64,000 nt of DNA from Streptomyces sp. H27-C3 (GTDB lineage Bacteria > Actinomycetota > Actinomycetes > Streptomycetales > Streptomycetaceae), in NCBI RefSeq assembly GCF_030063415.1, contig NZ_JASITA010000011.1, positions 124,001-188,000 on the forward strand, written 5' to 3'. A program made the position numbers and the translations under genes. Of the stretch, positions 57,926 to 64,000 are shown piece by piece. Below the pieces are notes generated by a model. The model was not told the DNA's origin. It did no database searches and worked only from the letters and a program-made list of their open reading frames with translations. Each line of letters opens with the position of its first letter. Position 1 is the first letter of the stretch.

Positions 57926-59131
57926 GCGCACCGCTCCTCACGGATCAGGCCGGTCCGCCCACGAAGTCGCTGGCCCGGCCCTGGGCTGGCCTGCTCGTTC
58001 TCGCCACTACGATCTTCGTCGTCGTCACCACAGAGCTGCTGCCGGTCGGGCTGCTGACGCCGATCAGCGACGATCTGGGAGTCGCGCGATCACGGGTGGG
58101 GCTGCTGGTCACCGTGTACGCCTTCACCGTCGGACTGACGGCAGCTCCGCTCACCCACTGGACCGCCGCCTGGCCGCGCAAGCGCCTCTACATGACCGTG
58201 AGTGCGGCCTTCTCCCTCGGCACCGTGCTCTCCGCGGCCGCGGAGAGCTACCCGATGCTGGCGATCGGCCGGTTCCTGTGCGGGATGGCGCACGGAGTCT
58301 TCTGGTCGATCGTCGCCGGATACGCCGCCGCGCTCGCCAAGCCCGGCCGCTCGAGTCGCACAACAGCCATCGTCTTCGCCGGAAACTCGGCGGCCCTCGT
58401 CCTGGGCGTCCCCCTGGGCACCGTCCTCGGCAACGTCGTCGGATGGCGTGGCGCCTTCTGCGCCGCGGCGGCCCTCGGTCTCGGGGCACTCGCCGCCGCC
58501 CAGCGACTCTTGCCCGACATTCCCAACCGCTCCGCCCCACCGCAGTCGGCAGGCCTCGGCGGCGCGCTGCGCCTGCCCGGCCTACGAAGCATGGTGACAG
58601 CGACCGCGTTGCTCGTCCTCGGACACTTCACCGTCTACACCTACGTGACCCCGCTCCTGCACGACGCCGCTGCCTTCAGCGAAGCCGCCACCAGCATGCT
58701 TCTTGCCTTGTACGGACTGGCGGGCTTCCTGGGGACCTGGCTCGGCGGTGTCCTGGGGGACCCGTCGCCCGCACACCGTCCTGCTCGGCACCATCGCCCT
58801 GATGGCCAGCTCACTGGTTCTGCTCGGTGCGAGCGTCCGGCTGCAGCCTCTGGCCGTGGTGGCCGTGGCCCTGTGGGGCGTTGCCTTCGCCGCACTGCCG
58901 GTAACGCTGCAATCGAGCGTTCTCCGCCTGGGAGCGACCGCGCCCGACGCGGCGTCTGCCTGGTACGTCTCCGCGTTCAACCTGGGCATCGGAGGAGGAG
59001 CCCTCACCGGCGGACTGCTAAGCAGCTCCCCGGTGGCGATGCTCCCTTGGACCGCCCTGATCCCATTAGTACCGGCCTTCGTCTTTGCCTGGACCACGCG
59101 GGCAGCCTTCCCGCATCCACCGTCGCGGTAA
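57922..59131 (+). pseudogene. MFS exporter (AraJ-like) with a one-base frameshift
   Basis: From GTG 57922 the first ~280 residues are a normal MFS exporter (VVTTELLPVGLLTPISDDLG, APLTHWTAAWPRKRLYM). After WLGGVLGD near 58760 the frame changes. The remaining ~120 residues continue in the next frame (HTVLLGTIALMASSLVLLG to 59131). Removing one C from the CCC at 58761-58763 restores the protein. It is either a real inactivating insertion or a sequencing error. Confidence 0.8.
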
Positions 59132-59262
59132 ATGCCGGATTTACTGCGGCAGAGCCCCTACCGTGATCACCGCGACCTGCGGCGGACGATTTTGGCCGCC
59201 GGGGCGAGGTGTACGCATTTACTGCGGCAGTGCCAGAAGGGCGGGGCGGGGATGACGATCGA

Positions 59263-59311
59263 TGTCAGTTTCCGGAGTCGGCTGCACGGGTGTCCGAAGT
59301 GACCTGCACTC
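59263..59311. repeat. Copy 1 of a 49-bp imperfect direct repeat flanking the resolvase gene
   Basis: Starts TGTCAGTTTCCGGAGTCGGC and includes the last ~15 codons of the resolvase at 59265-59897. It matches 59989-60037 at about 40 of 49 positions. Confidence 0.75.
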
Positions 59312-59897
59312 TGGCTGGCTGGCTGGGGATCTGCTGCCCGAGGTGGCGGTAGATGGTGGGCCGGGAGACGCCGAACTCCTCGGCGATATGCGCCACGGTG
59401 TAGCGGTTGTGGCCCTTGTCGTCCCTTTCCTCGTACATCGCCCGCGCCAGCTGTACCTGGCGGGGGCCGAGCTTGGGCTTCTGTCCTCCGGTGCGTCCGC
59501 GGGCGCGGGCGGCGGCCAGGCCGTCCATGGTGCGCTCGGACATCAGAGCGTGCTCGAACTCGGCGATGGCGCCGAGGATCTGGAAGAACATCCGGCCGAT
59601 CGCGGTGGAGGTGTCGATGCCCTGGTCGAGCACGACCAGGTCGACGCCGTCGGCCTCCGACTGCTTGGACAGGTCGATGAGGTTCTCCAGGGAGCGGCCG
59701 AGGCGGTCGAGTTTGGTGACCACCAGCTGGTCGCCGGCGCGCAGGGCATCGAGGGCCCGGTCGAGTTCGGGGCGGCGGGCGAGCTTGCCCGATGCTTTGT
59801 CGGTGTAGACGCGTTCGCAGCCGGCGGCGTGCAGCGCGTCCTGCTGGGCTTCGGGGTGCTGGTCGCGGGTGCTGACCCGTGCGACGCCGATTCTCAT
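59265..59897 (-). CDS. Serine resolvase/invertase (small)
   Basis: 210 residues. The N-terminal RIGVARVSTRDQ holds the catalytic Ser at position 9, followed by VVTKLDRLGRS and GRMFFQILGAIAEFE. The C-terminal helix-turn-helix is VAHIAEEFGVSRPTIYRHLG. It is the resolvase type of Tn3-family elements and appears intact. A 49-bp direct repeat spans its 3' end and recurs upstream of its start. Confidence 0.9.
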   Translation of the reverse strand: MRIGVARVSTRDQHPEAQQDALHAAGCERVYTDKASGKLARRPELDRALDALRAGDQLVVTKLDRLGRSLENLIDLSKQSEADGVDLVVLDQGIDTSTAIGRMFFQILGAIAEFEHALMSERTMDGLAAARARGRTGGQKPKLGPRQVQLARAMYEERDDKGHNRYTVAHIAEEFGVSRPTIYRHLGQQIPSQPARVQVTSDTRAADSGN

Positions 59898-59988
59898 GCC
59901 GGAACCGTAACGCGAACGGGGTAGTGCGTGACATAGGCGCGTACACGGGAAGCGTTACAGTCGCGACCTGCGGGAACGTCACACGACT

Positions 59989-60037
59989 GTCAGTTCCCGA
60001 AGTCGGCTGCACTGATGCCCGAAGTCGACTGCACTCG
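59989..60037. repeat. Copy 2 of the 49-bp direct repeat, with a remnant of a resolvase 3' end
   Basis: Starts TGTCAGTTCCCGAAGTCGGC. Read on the minus strand it encodes VQSTSGISAADFGN and a stop, closely like the end of the resolvase (VQVTSDTRAADSGN). It is therefore the tail of a second, lost resolvase gene. Confidence 0.7.
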
Positions 60038-60093
60038 CTGACGGTAAATCACCATGGGGGCAGCCAGGATGTCGGCTGCCCCCGGCTCTCTTG

Positions 60094-60906
60094 TCAGGCC
60101 TTGGCCACCGGTTCTTGGAGCTCGGTCACCCAATCATCCCGGTTGGCGGGGCACTCTAGGTTGATCTCCCGCGGATAGCCGGTCGAGCGGTAGCCGTTGG
60201 CGTCGATCCAGCGGCCCAGGGTCTGGATGGCGGGCAGGACGGTCTCCATCGAGCCGCGGTGCACGATGGCAGCCGCCTGCTCGACCGGCGGCAGATCGAC
60301 GATCCGCAGCCCGCCGTCCTCCCCGAGCGGCGCGGAGACCTCGACGCCCGCGTGAATGAGGACCCCGCCGTCCGGGCAGTCCTCGTAGTACGCGACACCG
60401 GGCCCGGTCAGGGCGATACCGGCCGCCTGCAGGCGCGTCATCAGGTCCTCGTACAGCGGCTGGATGACCGGGCCGATGGTGTCAAAGTTCGGCGCCACAC
60501 CGGTCAGCTCGGCTACCCGTACGGACGGCAGACTCTTGACTATGACGTCGTTGCTGGGCATGTGCCCCTCGCTCTCGATCGACCGGAGCCTCGCCTCGAC
60601 CTGGAGCAGCCGGGCCGCCGCAGCCGCCACCGTCTCCGCCAGTTCGGCGCGTCGCAGCCGCAGCATGCCGCGCAGTTCCTCGGTGCTGACTTTCTCGTCC
60701 AGGATCTCCCCAACCTGTTGGAGGGTGAGGCCGAGATCCTTGAGCGCGATGACCCGGTTGAGGCGGGCCAGCTGGGCGGCGGTGTAATAGCGGTAGCTGG
60801 TGGCGGGGTCGACATGGGCCGGGCGCAGCAGTCCGGTCGCGTCGTAGTGACGCAGCATCCGGACCGAGACGCGGCCGTGCCGGGCGAAGTCTCCGATGGT
60901 GAACAT
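60094..60906 (-). CDS. MerR-family regulator with GyrI-like effector domain
   Basis: 270 residues from ATG 60906. The N-terminal MerR domain (FTIGDFARHGRVSVRMLRHY, YRYYTAAQLARLNRVIALKD) and a coiled-coil helix are followed by a C-terminal GyrI-like/BmrR-type ligand domain (VAELTGVAPNFDTIGPVI, AIVHRGSMETVLPAIQTLG). Such regulators sense hydrophobic drugs and activate exporters. Within the transposon it has no adjacent target gene. It is divergent to nothing on its 5' side except a 110-base gap. Confidence 0.88.
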   Translation of the reverse strand: MFTIGDFARHGRVSVRMLRHYDATGLLRPAHVDPATSYRYYTAAQLARLNRVIALKDLGLTLQQVGEILDEKVSTEELRGMLRLRRAELAETVAAAAARLLQVEARLRSIESEGHMPSNDVIVKSLPSVRVAELTGVAPNFDTIGPVIQPLYEDLMTRLQAAGIALTGPGVAYYEDCPDGGVLIHAGVEVSAPLGEDGGLRIVDLPPVEQAAAIVHRGSMETVLPAIQTLGRWIDANGYRSTGYPREINLECPANRDDWVTELQEPVAKA

Positions 60907-61017
60907 GATGTCTCCGAGTTCAGCGCCTGACACGGTGTGAGGGTCAAGAGCCCTACTTCGCCGTCGGCACAGCGTGGCCCTGACCGCTGCGGGCGGTCTG
61001 TTCGCCTCCCCGCACAG

Positions 61018-61611
61018 CTATCCCTGCAGGTAGCGGTGCAGGGAGGTCTTGGGGATACCGGTCTTGGTGCTGATCTCCCCGTAGCTGGCGCCCTGGTCCT
61101 TCAGTAGGCGCGCATATTCGATCTTGTCGGCGGGGTGAGCGACGGGGCGGCCGATGTGGCGGCCGGCGGCTTCGGCGACGGCGCGGGCGTGGGCAGCGCG
61201 TTCGGTGGTGAAGGTGCGTTCCATCTCCGCGAAGAGGGCCAGCAGCAGGAAGGCGATGCGGCCCATGCCTTCGTCGGCGGTGTTGATCGGAAGAGGATCG
61301 GCCAGGGAGCGCACGCCGATGTCCCTCTCGCCCAGGTCGTGGACGAGGTTGAGGACTTCGCGCAAGTTCCGGCCAAGCCGGTCGAGGGTGTAGACGACGA
61401 TCACGTCGCCGGGGCGGGCGTAGGCGAGCAGATCGGCCAGGCCGGGGCGTTCGACGGTGGCTCCGCTCTTCTTGTCGACGTAGATCCGGTCTTCCGGGAT
61501 GCCCGCCGCACCCAGTGCGTCGAGTTGGCGTTCCAGGCTCTGTTTGGTGGTGGAGACCCGGGCGTACGCGAGTTCGAGCCCGCCTGCGGGGTGGGGTGTG
61601 TCGGTTCCCAT
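61018..61611 (-). CDS. Serine recombinase (resolvase), second copy
   Basis: 197 residues from ATG 61611. The catalytic region [20 protein letters not shown] and [20 protein letters not shown] are present, with the helix-turn-helix [19 protein letters not shown] at the end. The sequence differs clearly from the resolvase at 59265, so the two are not recent duplicates. Its upstream region carries a GGAACGA array and faces the third recombinase. Confidence 0.88.
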   Translation of the reverse strand: MGTDTPHPAGGLELAYARVSTTKQSLERQLDALGAAGIPEDRIYVDKKSGATVERPGLADLLAYARPGDVIVVYTLDRLGRNLREVLNLVHDLGERDIGVRSLADPLPINTADEGMGRIAFLLLALFAEMERTFTTERAAHARAVAEAAGRHIGRPVAHPADKIEYARLLKDQGASYGEISTKTGIPKTSLHRYLQG

Positions 61612-61651
61612 GGCCGGACCGTACCGGAAGTCGACTCCGTACGGGCCTTCC

Positions 61652-61764
61652 GGAACGATTCTTGTGGAACGATTTACGGAACGACCGGTGGAGCGATCAG
61701 CCCAGGACGCATATCTCCTGACGACGCGTCGGAAGCCCTGTTCCACTTCCATGGATGTGGAACA
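61652..61764. promoter_or_regulatory. GGAACGA array and 26-bp palindrome between divergent recombinases
   Basis: Four heptamers, GGAACGA at 61652, 61666 and 61678 and GGAGCGA at 61690, are spaced 14, 12 and 12 bases. At 61739-61764 TGTTCCAC and GTGGAACA flank a CCATGG centre, a nearly perfect 26-bp palindrome. This could be a recombination (res-like) site or the operator of one of the recombinase genes. No intact gene covers 61612-61924. Confidence 0.5.
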
Positions 61765-61924
61765 CGCATCAGGCAAGGTCGGTGCGACCAAGATCGCGGG
61801 CGCTGGGCAGGAAGTCGGAGGGCACGCCGATGCCGAACAAGAAGGCGCGCTCCTCTTCGAACCGGTCGAGGGTTCGGCAGCCGAGGCCCCCGTCGCGCAT
61901 ACGACTACGGCCAAGTCGACCGTA

Positions 61925-63187
61925 GTGCAGGCGACTTCGGACCGTCTGGGAGTTCGCACTTCCCTGCGCTCGGCGGCGAATCCCCAGCTCATCCGTGCAC
62001 GCGACTACGGACATTCACACGATCGGGCCGCATTGGCGGTAGAACGTCACGACTGCCCGAACTGTGACGCGCCCGCCGGCAGCGCCTGCCGCACCCGAGG
62101 CGGGAAGACCGCCGCGAAGTACCACACCCCCCGCTTCGTCCTCGTCCCCGCGCTCCGCGAGGAACTCGAAGTCCTCGTCCCCACCGACCGGCACCCGGGC
62201 CGCGCATGGAAGCAGGGCCCGGCGCTCGCGATCGTGCCCGCGCCCCGCGCCGAGCGCCCGGTCCGCATCGGGTACGCCAGGACGTCCACCGCCCGGCAGG
62301 AGCTGGCGAGCCAGCTCGAAGCCCTCCACCGCGCGGAGTGCCACAAGGTCTTCAAGGAGCAGATCAGCACCCGCGTGAGGGTGCGGCCCGAACTGGAGAA
62401 GGCGCTCGCCCTGGCCCACCAGTTCAAGGAGGCCGCGCCCGAGACGCCCGTCATCCTCACGGTGCACGAACTCAAGCGCCTGGCCAGGAACGCGGCCGAG
62501 CTGATGACGCTGTCCGCCGAGCTCCAGGCCGGCGGCATCCAGCTCGAACTCCTCACCGGCCCCCTCACCGGGATCTACGACCCCAACGGCATGGGCGCCA
62601 TGTTCTTCGCCGTCCTCGCCGTCGCCGGGCAGATCGAGCGCAACTACATCCGCGAGAAGACCCTCGAAGGCCAGGTCATCGCCGCTTCCAAGGGCAACCA
62701 CGGCGGCCGCCCGAAGGTCATCGACGACGACATGCTCACCTTCGCCGTCGCACTGAAGGACAAGGGCGTCCCCGTCCCCGACATCGCGAAGAAGCTCACC
62801 ATCAAGGTCGGCAAGAACGCGGGCAAGTCGCCCTCGGTCGCCTCGCTCTACCGGGCTCTCGCGGAAGCCGAAGCCGCCGCGGTGGACGACGGCCTGCCGC
62901 TCCGGCCCAAGCCCGTACGAATCCGCCAGTCCGGAGAGCCGCTCACCGCCGAGGAGATCGAGCTGCGCGAACGGCTCCAGGCCCAGCCCCACCCGAACGC
63001 CGAGCTGCGGCAGACCCGCTCGCGGCCTGCATCAAGCCCACGATCACCGGCCTTCAAGATCAATCTCACCGATACTGACTGCCCCATTGGTCCCCAAGGC
63101 CGACGACAGAGGTGGTCCGCTGCCCCGCACTTCGCTCAACGACGAGGTGCGGGGCAGCAGTCGACTGATCGGCCGGAAACCCCTTAG
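61925..63187 (+). CDS. Large serine recombinase, third copy, reading across the right transposon end
   Basis: About 420 residues if started at GTG 61925; no ATG lies near the expected N-terminus, and ATG 61751 within the palindrome is another option. An N-terminal Cys motif ([20 protein letters not shown]) precedes the recombinase domain: [44 protein letters not shown] helix-turn-helix region and a long basic tail follow. The last ~45 codons are made of the right terminal repeat and 85 bases of flanking DNA, so the natural C-terminus was set by the insertion site. The frame overlaps the RNHCP gene end by four bases. Confidence 0.82.
   Translation: MQATSDRLGVRTSLRSAANPQLIRARDYGHSHDRAALAVERHDCPNCDAPAGSACRTRGGKTAAKYHTPRFVLVPALREELEVLVPTDRHPGRAWKQGPALAIVPAPRAERPVRIGYARTSTARQELASQLEALHRAECHKVFKEQISTRVRVRPELEKALALAHQFKEAAPETPVILTVHELKRLARNAAELMTLSAELQAGGIQLELLTGPLTGIYDPNGMGAMFFAVLAVAGQIERNYIREKTLEGQVIAASKGNHGGRPKVIDDDMLTFAVALKDKGVPVPDIAKKLTIKVGKNAGKSPSVASLYRALAEAEAAAVDDGLPLRPKPVRIRQSGEPLTAEEIELRERLQAQPHPNAELRQTRSRPASSPRSPAFKINLTDTDCPIGPQGRRQRWSAAPHFAQRRGAGQQSTDRPETP
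63055..63102 (-). repeat. Right terminal inverted repeat of the Tn3 element
   Basis: The complement of this segment starts CGGCCTTGGGGACCAATGGG and matches the left end at 43 of 48 positions. It lies inside the 3' part of the third recombinase frame. Confidence 0.85.
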
Positions 63188-63588
63188 ATGAGCCCGAGCC
63201 GCTCCAGCGGGAACGACGGGCGGGCCAGCGGACCGACCGCGAGTCTGGTCAGCGGCAGGACGTTGTCGTCGCCCGCCGTGCGGTTGGCGTGGAGCACGCC
63301 GCAGCCTGCGCAGCGGTGGACCAGTATCCATTCGCCGTCACCGCGCACCGAGATGGCGAGAGGCTCCATCCGGGCACCGCAGTCGGCCGCCCGGTCGCCC
63401 GGGGTGTCGTCGAGGTGACGGCTCCACAGGCAGTTCGGGCAGTGATTGCGGTGGGTGGTTCCTGCGGCGGTCATCGATATGTCGATCCCGCAGTTGAGGC
63501 AACGGAACGACTCGGCGCGTGCCTCGGTGCGCGCCCGCCTGGAGGTGTTGCGGGCGGCGGTGTTACGAGTGGTGGTGTTACGGGACAT
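63184..63588 (-). CDS. RNHCP-domain protein
   Basis: 134 residues from ATG 63588. After an Arg/Thr-rich N-terminus (RNTTTRNTAARNT) come CLNC (30-33), the diagnostic THRNHCPNCLWSRHLD (46-60) and a CAGC pair (93-96), giving a likely zinc ribbon. RNHCP proteins are small and uncharacterised, often near ribosomal protein genes in actinomycetes. It is the chromosomal gene just beyond the transposon. A GTGCTATATGACAC motif at ~63747-63760 may belong to its promoter. Confidence 0.82.
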   Translation of the reverse strand: MSRNTTTRNTAARNTSRRARTEARAESFRCLNCGIDISMTAAGTTHRNHCPNCLWSRHLDDTPGDRAADCGARMEPLAISVRGDGEWILVHRCAGCGVLHANRTAGDDNVLPLTRLAVGPLARPSFPLERLGLI

Positions 63589-64000
63589 CGTGAGAACGAC
63601 TCTCCTGAACTGATGCGCGGAAGAACGTGGCTGTAGCTGAACGCCGTCTCGCATCAAGGGAGTTCGTACCGGTCGGCGAAGCCGTCAGGGCGTCGCCTGC
63701 GCGGAGGACCTGCCTCGATCGCGAGAGCGGTTCCGCAGGGCCCGTGTCATATAGCACCACCTGTTTTCTCCTGGTCAGGACGAGCCAATGAAAGCGGCGC
63801 ACCGGCGCGGCTGCAACCGGTTTTTTCAGCGCGGCGGGGCCCGGCAGGATCGACGGACGGGCGAGCCGAACCAGTTCGAAGGCCTGCTGGGTGAACCAGT
63901 CACCGGCCTTCGGGCCGACTGTGCGCCGCTCGGGGTCCATCGGGCCGCTCGTACCGCGCAGACATTGGCCGTCCGACTCCCCCGGTGTCTTGATCCACAG
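63578..64000 (-). CDS. Glycoside hydrolase family 6 (cellulase-type), C-terminal end, partial
   Basis: The frame is open to the window edge. The visible start LWIKTPGESDGQCLRGTSGP followed by a WF-x2-QAFELVRLARP segment is the conserved C-terminal end of GH6 cellulases and cellobiohydrolases (KxPGESDG carries a catalytic-region acidic residue). Family similarity stops near 63850. The remaining ~85 codons read through AT-richer DNA that looks like the promoter of the RNHCP gene. The stop codon may have been lost by a frameshift near 63820. The N-terminal part is outside the window. Confidence 0.6.
   Translation of the reverse strand: MWIKTPGESDGQCLRGTSGPMDPERRTVGPKAGDWFTQQAFELVRLARPSILPGPAALKKPVAAAPVRRFHWLVLTRRKQVVLYDTGPAEPLSRSRQVLRAGDALTASPTGTNSLDARRRSATATFFRASVQESRSHDVP

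Larger units (their letters stand above)
50851..63102. mobile_element. Tn3-family transposon, 12,252 bp, with 5-bp target duplication
   Basis: Imperfect 48-bp terminal inverted repeats (43 of 48 identical, both starting CGGCCTTGGGGACCAA) bound a segment that begins with a Tn3-type transposase. The bases ACGAC occur directly outside both ends (50846-50850 and 63103-63107), the 5-bp target duplication expected for this family. Inside are transposase, MFS/ArsR pair, MerR/hydrolase/MFS group, MerR-GyrI regulator, three serine recombinases and a second-transposase fragment, so the element is composite in origin. The flanks (DUF1232 gene, RNHCP gene) are chromosomal. Confidence 0.85.

Overview
The window is very GC-rich DNA with dense, overlapping operons, GTG starts and strong GGAGG-type ribosome sites. 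Its gene content is typical of Streptomyces or a close relative: an actinobacterial uptake hydrogenase, an isorenieratene (crt) cluster with LitR/LitS, a mycothiol-dependent dehydrogenase, SAV_2336/VMAP-type proteins and a Streptomyces-style Tn3 element. It looks like chromosomal accessory DNA. Everything here was read by eye from the sequence, and family names come from memory of motifs rather than from a search.

Layout. (1) 1-11.0 kb: the 3' part of a [NiFe]-hydrogenase operon. It holds the end of the large subunit, a NifU/Rieske-like electron-transfer protein, a run of hydrogenase-associated proteins of unknown function, the maturation protease, a HypC-HypF fusion, a second HypC, HypD and HypE. 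(2) 11.0-16.4 kb: a degraded patch, a CHRD protein, and an OmpR-type two-component system next to a lipoprotein gene whose upstream region carries phased direct repeats. (3) 16.9-28.8 kb: a putative conflict/signalling island. A rightward operon (alpha/beta hydrolase, VMAP-like protein, MoxR ATPase, vWA-like/NB-ARC/TPR protein) faces a leftward operon (caspase-like protease with an effector-associated domain, a 59-residue FxsA-like RiPP precursor, an HExxH peptide-hydroxylase-like enzyme). (4) 28.9-38.5 kb: an NlpC/P60 remnant, then a methylamine/betaine demethylation operon (Rieske oxygenase, sarcosine oxidase, dimethylglycine oxidase, mycothiol-dependent formaldehyde dehydrogenase) with an IclR regulator and a divergent ferredoxin/reductase pair. 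(5) 38.7-50.8 kb: convergent crtYTU and crtEIBV operons followed by a decayed control region. litR has lost its middle and is frameshifted, and litS is broken and joined to a WYL-regulator fragment. (6) 50,851-63,102: a 12.25-kb Tn3-family transposon with 48-bp terminal repeats and a 5-bp target duplication. It carries a transposase, two efflux-type modules with their own regulators, a MerR/GyrI-like regulator, three serine recombinases and a fragment of a second transposase. (7) 63.2-64 kb: an RNHCP protein and the end of a GH6 glycoside hydrolase.

How the parts work together. The hydrogenase block assembles and matures an enzyme that probably scavenges H2. The demethylation operon would convert glycine betaine stepwise to glycine and detoxify the formaldehyde through mycothiol. 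The crt genes make isorenieratene, normally under light control, which here is probably altered. The 16.9-28.8 kb island combines a VMAP ternary NTPase system with a precursor peptide related to FxSxx-COOH peptides but with a different C-terminus, and with an HExxH enzyme in place of a local radical SAM maturase. It is the best candidate in this window for something undescribed.
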